This document shows positions 46,284 through 57,972 of a stretch of 64,000 nucleotides of DNA, one piece after another. Location of the stretch: contig JANCIK010000004.1 in the NCBI GenBank assembly GCA_028532985.1, forward strand, positions 558,001 through 622,000. Reading direction: 5' to 3'. Below the pieces are notes generated by a model. The model made no database searches. It was not told the DNA's origin and worked only from the letters and a program-made list of their open reading frames with translations. Source of the stretch: Stropharia rugosoannulata. Taxonomy: Eukaryota; Basidiomycota; Agaricomycetes; Agaricales; Strophariaceae. The translations under genes and the position numbers were made by a program. Positions within the stretch are counted from its first letter, which is position 1. Each line of letters starts with the position of its first letter.

Positions 46284-48236
46284 TGCCCATCCCTGATCTC
46301 CCTGGAATCGTCGTTCCCCGCCATTCCGACCAGGAGCGATGGCTCAAGGGCCATGTCGCGCACATGTGCAGGCTTGACAATCCCGAAAAGCACGTTCTAT
46401 TGCCGTTTCCAAAGGCGCACACGACACTAACCGCCTTTGCTTAGGTTCCCGGGAAGCCAACCTGTCAGTTTTGCTAGGAAGAACCTAGATACACTGGAAA
46501 AGCAGGAGTGAGTTGCCTCGTTTTCTGTGGCTTGGGAGTCCTCATGACGTACCATCAAATTTGGCCGCTGTTCTAGCTACTGGGTCTGTGAAAAGTCGGA
46601 CGGCGTACGCGTTCTTTTTCTGGTAGTGACCAGTCTTGATACCAAGGACCAGACCACGTTTCTGGTATGTTACATTTCGCGTCCGTGCGCGAGGCGCCAG
46701 CGATCGCGTCTGTCATACTTAGTTTTATGGTTTTTTCCTCGTTCCTGCCAAATTAGATCGATAGACACAACACGTATCGCCAGATCTCCGGCATATACAT
46801 CCCCCACCACGAGAACCCAGTGAATCCGCTGCGCAGCAGCCTCATTGACGGCGAGCTGGTCATCGATGTCGACCCCGCTACCCGTCAGGTGCGCCGTGTT
46901 CCTCTTGGGCCTTCAGCTTTTTGTTCTGACACTTGGATCCAGGAGAAAGTGCGCTTTTTGGCGTTCGACTGTTTGGTTATTGACGATATGTACGTGATGG
47001 ACCGGCCGCTGGATAAACGCTATGGGGTACGTCGTGTGCACATGGATGGGTCGCATTTGAGCTGAGGATGGGCGCTACAGAGATTAAGTGAATGGTTTTA
47101 TAAGCCGTATGATAAGATGCTGCGAGACCACCCCCATATGGCGGAATGGCAACCTTTCAGGTGCGTGTCGTGTTTCAGTCATTCTAAATAAAACTATTTA
47201 TTGTGTACATGACAGTATAAAAGTGAAGGAGATTAACCTCTCTTATCATGTCGAAAAAGTATTCGCTGTCGATATTCCAGCACTACAACACGGAAACGAC
47301 GGACTAATTTACACCTGTGTGAACACACCATATACACCCGGAACAGACACAAATATGCAAGTTCCAGCACCTTTTCTCCTCTGGGTGTACTGACAGAGTT
47401 GCAGATTAAAATGGAAACCTCCTTCAGAAAACTCAATAGATTTTAAACTTGTGCTTCGCTTTCCCCCTTCAAAAAATAATCCCAAAGAACCTGATTGGTG
47501 TGCCAAACCTCTATTTCTCCTACATGTGTGGTGCGGTGGCGATAGATACGAACAGTATGATGATCTGTTTTTGGAAGACAAGGAATGGGAAGAGTGAGTG
47601 GCATGCTTACGAGACAGTCGTATCTCATGGCACAAAATCCTTATGTTATCTCTCGAAGCAAAAATGACTGACTATTTACCCATATTTTAGCCTTAAGCTT
47701 TCAGGGGAACAGGTCGATGACCGTATCGTCGAAGTTCACTGGGATCCATCAATATCTCGCTGGCGAATGATGCGCTTCCGCGACGACAAACCACATGGGA
47801 ACCACAAAAGCGTCGTCGAAAACATTCTTTCGACTATTGCGGATGGCGTGGAGAAGGATGCGGTGAGTCCTCCATACCCAACTTGTCAATATTTCCATGC
47901 ATGTGTTATCCTCAACTCCTATGGAGATGCGTTCTTTCATCATCATTCTCTCTCTTCGGGTTATGATGCTCACCATATGTTTTATGACCTTTCGTTGTAC
48001 AGCTTCTAGAACGCTCTAATGCTATTCGGACGGCATGGAAATCACGACATGGACAACCTGCAGGACCATCTGGACCTTCGAGTCAGCATTCGCAACCACC
48101 AATGCGCGCTTCGCAGGGGCCTCCAGCAGCGTCAACGGCCCAAGCACCTCCCATTGTATTTAGATATGGTCCTCTCGCTGCATCGCGCTGGAGTAAAGTC
48201 TCTGGGCCCTCTGTCGTTGCTGGCATGAAACGCTAA
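46284..48236 (+). CDS. CEG1: mRNA capping enzyme, RNA guanylyltransferase (Ceg1-type)
   Basis: ATG 46284 (MPIPDLPGIVVPRHSDQERW) to TAA 48234-48236, about eight exons. RFPGSQPVSFARKNLDTLEK leads to YWVCEKSDGVRVLFL, whose Lys in KSDG is the residue that carries GMP. Further nucleotidyltransferase motifs are SLIDGELVIDVD, FLAFDCLVIDD, NDGLIYTCVNTPYTPGTDTN and LKWKPP. An OB-fold domain follows (GEQVDDRIVEVHWDPSISRW, RMMRFRDDKPHGN). The C-terminal tail is Ser/Pro/Gln-rich and ends AGMKR. No triphosphatase domain is present, as in other fungi, where that activity is a separate protein. It caps nascent transcripts in the nucleus. Confidence 0.94.
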
Positions 48237-48325
48237 CTAGCGTGGTCCACCCTGTCAAAGACAGCTGGCAGACACCGACCATTTTCGACATCGGCTGTCC
48301 TTGACTCCAAGGCTCATCTCCCTCC

Positions 48326-48991
48326 ATGTCGGAGAATATGTTATCACGTATATCCGCATCATTTCCTCACATCACACAATCGCTACAGTTCTGCAACCCA
48401 TCATGTGCTGTACATATATGGCAACTTCAAGGGCTTACCGCATACATCTTCGTCGTCCGACCCTTCTATCCCGCTGAGGGCAGTGTTAAAATAATCGTAC
48501 TGGCCTGGAAGCATGTCGCGACGGCAACTGCTGGCTTCGCGTGTATTCTCGAAGAGGAAGCCCTCGTTGTATTTGTTCGGAGGGTGGATGCTTCTTGGCC
48601 CCTTTGGATAGCATCACCCATTCTGGCAATGGCTGAGACAAGCAACGGAAGACTACTACCGAAGATGGGATCTGTTGTGGGCGCCTACCTGCGTATGATA
48701 TGGTGCTTGTGGCGCTCGTGCCTGTCTTCCCTACAAGGTTTATCGATGGCGGCATGGATTGCGTGTATGCCCTTCTCCGGACTGATGCAAACGTGGGGTG
48801 CTTATCTTCTTTTCACCTTCCCTCTTTCTCGCGCACTGGTTTCTGGCACTCCCGGTCGTCCAATCTCCTCTTATGCATCCCACTCCCACTTAAGGGTAAT
48901 TACTACCTTACCTTACATACCACCCGCAATAACATCTTTTTTAACACTCGATTTTATTTCCAATTTGTTGCGCCTTCTCATATGCCCTTAA
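48326..48991 (+). CDS. unsupported hydrophobic open frame, 221 residues
   Basis: An ATG-started frame beginning 90 bp after the guanylyltransferase stop (MSENMLSRISASFPHITQSL), rich in Leu, Ile, Trp and Cys with several membrane-helix-like stretches. No family is recognised and no signal peptide fits. An overlapping frame (ATG 48514, MSRRQLLASRVFSKRKPSLY) also looks protein-like over 30 residues before a stop. The true gene, if any, may be spliced from other frames. It may equally be untranslated DNA after the capping-enzyme gene. Confidence 0.2.
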   Translation: MSENMLSRISASFPHITQSLQFCNPSCAVHIWQLQGLTAYIFVVRPFYPAEGSVKIIVLAWKHVATATAGFACILEEEALVVFVRRVDASWPLWIASPILAMAETSNGRLLPKMGSVVGAYLRMIWCLWRSCLSSLQGLSMAAWIACMPFSGLMQTWGAYLLFTFPLSRALVSGTPGRPISSYASHSHLRVITTLPYIPPAITSFLTLDFISNLLRLLICP

Positions 48992-51900
48992 TGAAAGTTC
49001 GGACTCACTACTGCTTTCTGTTTTTATTCCCTCCAGTCGAAACTTCCCTCTTCTTTCCCCATTGCGTCGTTTCTCCTCGCTCTTCGATTCCAAATTAAGC
49101 TGATAATCGAACCGTACAGTACTACCTATCTATCTACCTACTTTACATATGTATTTCCCTTCTCCTTAATGTGCTCGAATTTATATGCTAATCGCAGACG
49201 GCTTTTTCCACGCAGTCGCCGACTTACCATGGCGCTCATCACATCTGTCGCGCCGTAGATGACGCAGTCGTGCGTACTATATTCCCTTTACAATCACGGC
49301 GCTCCCTTTTCGACCCCGTAACCGCCCAGAAACTGCGCTGGCATCGCGCGAGATTGATAACAGATATTTGGGTACAGATTCGAGTGTTTTAATTTAAGAG
49401 CCGGCATGTATCATCAAGCATGTATGTATGTCATCAAGCATGTATGTATGTACATGACTACGTACCCACCCCATGCATGGCATAATAGTGTAACAGCCTA
49501 ACTGTGCGGGTTCGATAATCGATAGCGACAATCGCCTCCCTGGCCCCGAAAGCAGCTAATTTGGTAAAGCGATTCGGTGATAGAGGATTTTTGAGGATCC
49601 TTTAGTTGTCCTTTAGTATACCACAAGGCGCACTTGAGTGTCAATTAATGCTACTTACTACTGTTACTTACTATTAAGGCCGAGGCTACATACCGGTCGC
49701 GTGTACTACCGTAGACTACCGTATAGGTAGGTAATTAGCACTGGTCCAGCCATGAAAGCGGTGCGCAATTAATAGTAATATGCAGATAAACGCATCAATT
49801 AAGTGTACACTTATATGTAAGGACGTAATTAAAATTAAGTAGAATTTGTGATTCGGGCGTCAAAGCGTCAAGCTAAGCCTGCTGATGGGTGTTTGACGTA
49901 CATATGAAATCTGAAGGTGGAGTTGACGCCTCCACATAGTTGGACATGAATGGGACAGGATCGCACGCACATAGCGCTCTGAATGCCAAGGTTCTGATAT
50001 TGATCGCCCGACGTCAGGTCGAAAGTAGCACCTACATAGGCGAGCTAACATGGTATTAAAATAATATGTATAGCAGCGAAAGTGCGGTAATGCATGTGAG
50101 AATGTGAACGCCAGCTGCGCAACTAGCCGCCCCAGCAAGCGTGGTTTCGCCGACGGTGACATATCATATCATTGCAGATGTACGCGCGTGGATTTTTATC
50201 CCACTGGACACGACAAAATAAAGGGAAAGTGGGGCTGCATCGGCTTAGAGAAGAGAGCGTACTTTCTCGATGATAATCTATTATGAGACGCGCCGTCTTC
50301 GACGCATTCCTGGTCCTGGCTGAAAGGAAATAAACGCACTAGAACGCGCGCGCACGGCGAACGCGGCTTCGAATGGGGGCTCGGTGAATTATGTCGGTAA
50401 ATACTACAGCGGAAATTGACAAACATAATGTATGCATGTAACGCAAAGAAAATTGGCGAGAATTTCGAAGCGTAACAACGGCTGATGGGAAGCAATGACG
50501 CTATACATATGGAACCAAGGAAAATCTGTCAGAAACCGCGACATGGAAGTTGGGAACAAGGTGTCGTTTAGCACAAGAAACATTCGGACCGTCCCTTATG
50601 AATATGTATATAAAATTTATGTAACTAGCCGCATCAGATGTTCAACAGTACTTGGACACACGTACTCGCGACTAGCGATTACGCAGCACACCATTTCTCC
50701 AGTCGTGGAACTTAGAGGATAGAAACTAGCAAACGAGCTTCTGCCGGGTACCGGATTTCACAGAGTCTGCTGCGGATAGCAGGTGGCACCGACTAGGAGA
50801 AAAATTATTTACCAGAGAAGCCAGTTAACATTGAAGATACACTCAAAGAGAACAAATTTAGATTGGTAGATAAAGAGGCCGGAAACAGGTCGTAAGCCGC
50901 GCACGAGACGCGGAGGGTCGTAAAAGAGATTCAGATCAGACGAGAGCAAATGGATAGCATAGGGACGGAGATTCAAGCGGTAAAGGTACAGAGTACGAAA
51001 CGCAGGAATGGGAAATGGGGATAATGAGATAGAACAAAAGAAGAGGGTTGAGTGCATATCTAATCGTTACAGATGATGAGAGAAAACCGAGAAAGAGTAC
51101 CAGGTACGGATGCGGTTGATTCCAAAGTACATCAGTGGAAGGTGGCCCAATAGACGGCCTCACCAAGGAATGGTGATAGACATGTCGATGGCCTGTGACC
51201 GCGGCGGACAAGGAAGATAGCTTGAGCAGAGATGAGGAAAGTGCTGTTATGATGTGTAAACGGCACATGCTGAACGAGAGAGCAGATGGAGGATCTGTGA
51301 ACGTCCTTATCTACACGTCTCATGCGTCAGCAAGCGAGCAGTTGTGATGTGTGCGCCAAATGGTGCACACCAGAGTCGTCTGGAACACGGAGCGTGTAAG
51401 AACGAGACCTGTAAATCAAGAACCAAACGAGCCAGATGGAGTGTGGCGAGAGCAGGGTAGGCAGGGGGGAAGAACCAATAGTAATGAATATATGAACAAA
51501 TATAAGAAATAGATAAAAGGTAATTTTATCATTGGTAAAGAGGTTGTGATCGTAAAAGCATCGGCTGTAAGCTACGAAGGCCGTCGAAGATGATGAGCAC
51601 GGAGATGACGGTGAAGAACGACATCGGAGATTGCGGACGTCGTTCCACGAGGCACAGCTGTTTGACTCGTAAACGTGGGCCAAGGATTATAACCTGAAGA
51701 ATCATGGGTAATGTGCATGTCAGAAGAAACTTCTGTTTTGCCCGCGATGACGCGGGGTAGAAGATAAAAATTTTAAGGGTCGTGAAAGACGTGGTGTCAT
51801 GTCGACATGCAAGAAATGCGGGGGATAGGTAAGTGTAAATGAATAATTTGAATTGAATAAGCAAAACTTGAATTGTAATGTGAACAAATGCGTTGAAAAA

Positions 51901-52219
51901 TAAGGTTCTTGGTGAGGATGAGTGGATGAGGATGGTCTTGATGTGGTATGAAGGGCCTGAGGAGTTGGACGTCGTCTAAACTTGCCCCTGGGTGGCTATA
52001 TGCGTGTATCGAGATGTAAATGTTGAAGATGGGCTATGTGAATGCAGATGCAGATGCTGGGAGTGCGGTGAAGGATGCAGATTGGGTCGCGCAGAGAACA
52101 AATAGAGTCGTAAGGGTAACAGGGTGATTTTGAACAAACGAGGTGAGAACAGCAGTAGAAGCTTGCGAGGGTGGTCAAACGATCGCCTGCTTCTAATACT
52201 CCTGACGGAAGCGCATCTC
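48992..52219. other. gene-poor region with purine-rich plus strand
   Basis: No gene supported over 3.2 kb. Two exact 20-bp direct repeats lie at 49411-49450. From about 50800 to 52200 the plus strand is markedly purine-rich (AG runs), so the minus strand is CT-rich. Minus-strand frames there are long but composition-driven, rich in Ser, Leu, Phe and Pro. The CT-rich strand is the same strand as the gene ending at 52220 and may include its 3' untranslated region. Confidence 0.35.
49411..49450. repeat. exact 20-bp tandem duplication
   Basis: TCATCAAGCATGTATGTATG occurs twice in direct succession. It is a simple slippage-type duplication. Confidence 0.9.
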
Positions 52220-53010
52220 TTAGTTGAGAAATTGCGGGGCCGAGGAGAGGGGCGAGACAGCGAAGTCCGCATACCGGGTAGTGAGCTCGTCGTTGTACGG
52301 CAAGTCTGACGTGAGTGGCCTCATGAGAATAGGCGAGAGAGCCCCGAGACGGCGCTGACGCCGCGAAGATAGCGGCGGGAGAGATGAGATCTCGAAGAAG
52401 CCCATGTCCAAGTCGGAAAGGTCCAGGGCTATTTCCAAGGGAGCCTCTGGGGTTGACTCGAGCGACGAGCTCAGCGATTCCAGGGCATGGTGCCGGCGTG
52501 TCGGCGTATGTGGGGTGATGGAGAGTTCAGCAAACTGAGCAGTCGGCAAGTTGTATGCCGCGGTCTGATGGTAACAAATAAGGGTCGCATGACCGTCAGC
52601 GAGCGCTCCCAAGGTTCGCGAAACGACAGTATCGCCAGCGCGCAGTAGGAAAAAGCAACACATACCTCGCTGGAGACATCTGCATCAAGTGTGAGCCATG
52701 GCCGAGGTGCTGGCGCGGTGGGCGCAAGCCCTGCAGAGACATCGAGGAGGACGATGCTGCCTGCGGCCGCGACGTCGAGGACGTCAATGTCTGAGGAGCC
52801 ATGGGGGAGCTCCTCGCTGTCTTGGCCTGCGCCGGGGTCGCACTGGCCGTCGGTGACCCGCCACCACTCGATGTCAGCCAGAACCCGCCTCGTCGAGGTT
52901 TCTGAGTCTGACGAGCGTCTGTGGCCGTTCCCCCTGGCAGCGGCGAGGCTGGAGGAGTAGGGGGCGACACGGACGGCAGAAGAGGAAGCTGTACGACGGA
53001 GGGAGGGCAT
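52220..53010 (-). CDS. conserved basidiomycete protein, disordered, unknown function
   Basis: Two exons of 345 nt each join in phase 0 (53010-52666 and 52564-52220), giving 229 residues. The N terminus reads MPSLRRTASSSAVRVAPYSS, a basic Ser-rich stretch, then RRVLADIEWWRVTDGQCD, a short conserved-looking core. The second exon reads LPTAQFAELSITPHTPTRRH, then acidic DLSDLDMGFFEISSLPPL, ending YADFAVSPLSSAPQFLN. TP and SP sites (TPHTPTRR, SPLSS) suggest phosphorylation by proline-directed kinases such as CDK. I remember similar proteins from other agaricomycetes but no assigned function. A triple MluI cell-cycle box lies about 0.6 kb upstream. Confidence 0.75.
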
Positions 53011-53633
53011 TGTGGAGGACAGCCGCCTAGCGCAGTGTCTGTGGTGGGCGAGGAGAACGAGGCCAATTTCCAGTTTTCCTTATATATTTTTGCCGTACGT
53101 AATTAGCAAACATTATTAATTTTATATCTTTGTTCTCCTGTCATACATGCCAATCTCGTCAAGAACCCGAATCTGCGTACTACAACGGCGTCCAGCAAGC
53201 CTTTCTTGTCCTTATTTCCAGCTATGATGCAAACAATGCGTAGCCTGTTTCTCTAATAGTTGATCCCCACGAGTATCGCTGTCTGCGACAAGTCTGTATG
53301 AGCCTGGAAGGTCCAGCGCGTCCTGATACGGTCCACCCGAGTCGTAAGCACCCCCCCGAGTTGTAAGCACCCTGAGTGCTGAGCTCGCCCAGCCAGAACA
53401 TTCAGCACCGCCAACACCGGCCTGAAAATGACGCATCCAATGTTCCAAGGTGCGTTATGCGGTGCCTCGTGTTTGTTCGGTACGGATCACTGGCGCGGGA
53501 CGCTGCCGGGCGACGCCGGTGCCACCCCCCCATCCCCCTCTGCACGCGCTCTTCCACCCACTTTTCCTCCGCTTAGCGCAAAACGCGACAAACATAGCGT
53601 GTATACTAGTATCCATCGTGCTCAGCACAAAAA

Positions 53634-53670
53634 ACGCGTAATAACGCGTCCAGGATCGAGATCGACGCGT
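53634..53670. promoter_or_regulatory. cluster of three MCB (ACGCGT) boxes
   Basis: ACGCGT occurs at 53634-53639, 53644-53649 and 53665-53670, within 37 bp. The cluster is about 625-660 bp upstream of the start codon of the minus-strand gene at 53010. ACGCGT is the site of the G1/S factor MBF. Clustering is what is expected of functional sites, but no binding evidence is available. Confidence 0.5.
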
Positions 53671-56600
53671 CGCGACACGCTAATAATGCACAGGAAGACC
53701 CGGCAACTTTCTGCATACATCCAACTGCCCCCGGGGCCCCGATATCAGGTATGAGCGCGAACACGCTGAAATGCAGTTCCATGATCAGCGGTATTATCAC
53801 CCCACAGTACCTATCCCAATTGTTTGTCCTGCGTGCACATGGAGCAGCGCAAACCAGTACGCAATTCATGACATACGTCTCGGACTCCCGCCGCCGTGTC
53901 TGGCCTCTAAGCCAAATACGCCTCGAGTGCTTAAATACAATTCAGCCTCACGTCCTTCCCCGAGTCAGTCGTGTGCGAGCATGCCGCCTCTAATCTGGGC
54001 AAATCAAGCACTAGATCAGCGCATGCTGCGTCGTGAATAGTATTAATACCCCTGGAGAAAGGGAAGACGCCGGTGCCAATTGACTCCTAGACGCAGGGCA
54101 TTTCATATCAGTCTAGATGGGCGCATAAAATAGCTATCTCCTTAGCAAGCAAGCTGAGAATGGTCATTTCCTCCCCACGCGCAGAGCGCGGGTGACATGG
54201 AACCACTCGTAATCTCGCCATCAAGCCACCGCAGTGATCCTACGTCTGTTAACTAAGGGTCTTACTTCTCGCGCATCGGACGCCTTCAACTCGGTCGTAC
54301 TCACAGCTCGTCGGCGTATATACCCCTGATTGCAGGCCTGGCCGCGATAAATAGGATATGCTTCCACATTCATAGCTTTGTAATGATCTCAGGCAGATGG
54401 TGGCTCTAACTGTCATACCCCGGAGTCTACTTACCTCGTAACGTTAAGCAATTAATCACGTACGTTCTTACTCGCTTTCGATTGAATTGAATTGAAGGGA
54501 GCAACCAACAAGAGCCAACAAGGCAACACAGTACAAAGTCCTACAAAGTCGCATTTATCGCCTCCAAGAGGCTTGACTACAGTCTAGCATGGTAACTTTG
54601 TTCTAAGCAGTGTTACACGCATACGGTTATTAGCTTATCGCGTTGATGCGCGACTCTCTTATATTCTATTATAGTTTCATCTTACATATGACACACGGAA
54701 CCTAAACCCTCTCGGCCGTAAATCGCTGAAGACGTGTACAAGAATAGGTCTAACAAGCTGTATTGAACAAGATTCACAAATGTAATAAGCACCATCAGAC
54801 AGCGTAACTGACTGTACAACCTAAGTACAGCCATTCGAGAAAAGGGTAATACGTACGTGCGCGCAGGTACAATATATCCACACGCAGGCCGCCAGCGAAC
54901 AAGGCAGTGGTCGGTACTCAAGCAGTGCGACCCATCAAGGCGGCTACTAAAAACAGCGCACGTCTTCTTGTTCTTGTCGTGGGCTGCCACCAGCCACGCA
55001 ACCGCGCTCACAGCCGACTCCACGGCCACACAACCACTCAGGCACGCGCCGGCAGCGCAGACCTCCCTGCGAGCCTTCAATTCTCCGCGTTCTGACAAGA
55101 AGAACTGATTTCTGCGGCTTGCAGGCGGCTATCGTCGCGCTTCAATTGCTTATATGCAAGCCATATGACAATCAGTCTCCACACCACACACCAGAAGCCG
55201 ATACATAACCTATCTATACCCACCCGCGCGTTTTCGCAGTCTCTCACGCATTCGCCGGTACTGGACTGAGTAGGCGCTTTTTCGGGTCCGGGATGTATTT
55301 CGTGTAACCCAGAAAAACATGCGAACGACTTCTCCCATGGCAGTGCATGGGATGGGGCCACATCCTTAGAAGATGAAGCGCAGAAGCACGGGCACGCGTT
55401 GGAAAGACGTCTTCTGAGCGCACTGCAGCTCGTACTTGCAACCGCAAATCCAGTTGCAATTTATGTAGGAAAGGCCAGTAGCCTTTGCGGCTGCCAGAAA
55501 TCTATCTGTGAAAGATGCGTCAACAGCACCCGCGTTCTATAACAAACGCAAAATTAGCCAGACGATCATCAGGATCTGGACATCACGCACGGGAAAATTG
55601 CAAGGCAACTTGAAGATGTCAAAGCAACCTTGTGTTACATCTATACTTCTACGTGGTTCTTTTCAGCCACAAATCATTTAACGGTCCGAGGAAAACGTCA
55701 TTCTGCGGTCAGAATATGTAGGATAGACATATGCTACATCTATGCTGCAACTTTGGATATGCCAAATCAGTCGTAGCTTGGTGCAAGTCAATTAAAGGTC
55801 TAAACTCAGCGTGTGCTTACTTGTACATTTGGGCCAGAAGAAACACCAAGAATGGGTGTAGGTGTGAGGCACGATTCTTCCTGTGAATCAATTTGATACT
55901 TGAGCACTTCAAAATATCCCGTATGGTATGTTACATTCCCTGATCTATAAATTGTGTTCCTTTAGTGGCTTTCGATTCCATTTAGATGGTAGTATCTCCT
56001 TCTTGATTGGCCCTCCACTCGACTGTCGAAACTACTAATGCTCAACGTTAACAAGGGAAAAAGTCCATGTAAATGCAAAGCGTCGCGTACTGACCTCTTT
56101 GAGCAACAATTTCTGCTCCGTGGATTTAATGGACGGGCAGACATCGGTTGCCGATTTAGCCACAGCATCTTTCCCAGCAGGCCTATGTAGCATTCAACCT
56201 ATCTTATAATAAACTCGGTTGAAGTCGCCACCGATTCACAAAAACCGCCATTGCATGTGCATCGAGTTGAAATGATGGATGGGTATATGTTTCCACTGCT
56301 TGACGCCGGTTTGTCCGTGGTGTGTGGGATCAGAAGGACACAAGCTGCCGCTGTCATGAAAGGCTTTGGATTATAGAAGTGTGAAAATATGCGCCACATG
56401 GTCATGTCCCGCTTCAATACATCTACCGTAGGCAGTCCGAGGACCTTTAAGAATTGAAAGGATTTGCTGGGCCACAAGAAAACTCACCATATAGGCACAC
56501 ATACAGGTATGTACTAGCCTCGGCCCTCTACTTTATTTGCCTCAGGTTAGGAAAGTATTGCAATCATAGCAAGCAACCCTCACCTGCAGTTATTGATGTC

Positions 56601-57972
56601 AGATCAACTCCGGGCGCTCAGAGGAAAGATCTATCAAACAACCACATCTCAGTCGAGCCACAGTGGTCTTCATAAGCTCCAGGATGCTATGTATGAGTAT
56701 GATTACTTGAAAGTCTGTGTCGTCGTTTGCTTGCGATAGATACGTCGCCCAGGATCAACAAACAGTCCGAACACTTGAGACAATCAACCCTATTCCACGT
56801 GCCTTGAAAGCTCGGTATGTGAGAGATCAAGAGCTTTTGGGCCTCTTCACGACGTTGTATATGCAGCGATGACAATCCGTGGCCGTGAAACAACTTCATG
56901 GGCTTCATGGGCCAATCGTTTGAGGGCACCAGTCATTGTAATAGATCAAGGTCTAGAACTAGTAGTAGTGGCATTAATCAACATATGAATTAGCGCTAGA
57001 TACCCAGAGAGCTCTTCAGAAAGTCTTAGAAGCCAGACAAGAGTCAGATTCTGCCCATAAAAGCCGTCAGTCACTGGCAACTGTGAACTTGACGGGAAGA
57101 TGGGAACCTATGTTCAGTGGCTGTGCTTTAATAACTCCTTGAAGCTGTATTACTTAAAGAGGAAATTCTTATATAATTTTTGTTCACGATGTCATACGGC
57201 CGTGATTTCTTCAACCAACTTCAAACCAACTTGAACGTACTTGCTGAATCCTAGCTGAATCCTGGCTTCGCGCATGGCATACTCTACACGTTCACTGAAG
57301 TGCACAGAAGTCCCACAACTGTGATTGTGTCTTGGAGAATGAGAAACTACTGCACATAGCGCAGTCAATACAACATGCATATGATATAATTACTTCCGAT
57401 ATGAATGGGTGAGCGACGATCGGTCTGTTCTGGCAACGTTTCTGACAGTGCTTAAGCCCTGACACACAAAAAGCTGTCCAGGAGTCCCTCGCAAACTGTA
57501 TATCTAACTGTGACATGAACCTTTGCAAACTGTTGGACACTTGAATCAAGGTATGCTGACCACTTTGATAGTATATCCAACGTTCGTCAAAAGAAGAATA
57601 ACAGGGATATCCATATCATTTGAATTGCGCGCACGTTAAAAAGCTATCTTCCGCCTAATACTAGTCCGCAACGGCGTCCACGCATGTCCGTTTCCGCTGC
57701 GCTGTCTATTCGGGATTACTCCTATCGGAAAATCTAGACTTGGCAACACCGTGGGCTATATCATATACCTGTGATTAAAATAAAGGGATTTTTTCCCTAA
57801 CGTTTACACCATTCACCTCCATAGAGGAGTCTACAGGGTCCTCAATGCCGAACATATGCTATGGCGCTCGCTTCGCTAGTGTGTCCGATACAACGCAATA
57901 TGTGCTTGACTCGGAAGCCTACAGCCTATAAAGCTCGCGTACTGCGCACAGTATGGCTTACTGTCCCTTACG
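53671..57972. other. gene-poor region, nothing supported
   Basis: About 4.3 kb. Frames such as the one at 54682-55098 (minus) and 54857-55108 (plus) overlap each other in a GC-richer patch and show no domain, signal or splice structure. No tRNA or transposon ends recognised. The last 50 bp hold the TATA box of the next gene. The stretch 53011-53633 upstream of the MCB cluster is likewise without a gene and is GC-rich around 53480-53560. Confidence 0.35.
57927..57932 (+). promoter_or_regulatory. TATA box of the EEP-jacalin gene
   Basis: TATAAA lies 41-46 bp upstream of the ATG at 57973. This implies a short 5' leader. Confidence 0.55.

Noticed and set aside
49500..49530. GGTTCGA-containing stretch considered as a tRNA T-arm
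   Set aside because: No matching acceptor stem, D-arm or anticodon arm could be folded around it.
54682..55108. Overlapping frames on both strands, one rich in Cys, considered as a small secreted protein or pheromone precursor
   Set aside because: No signal peptide, no hydrophobin cysteine pattern, and no CaaX ending of four residues after a cysteine.
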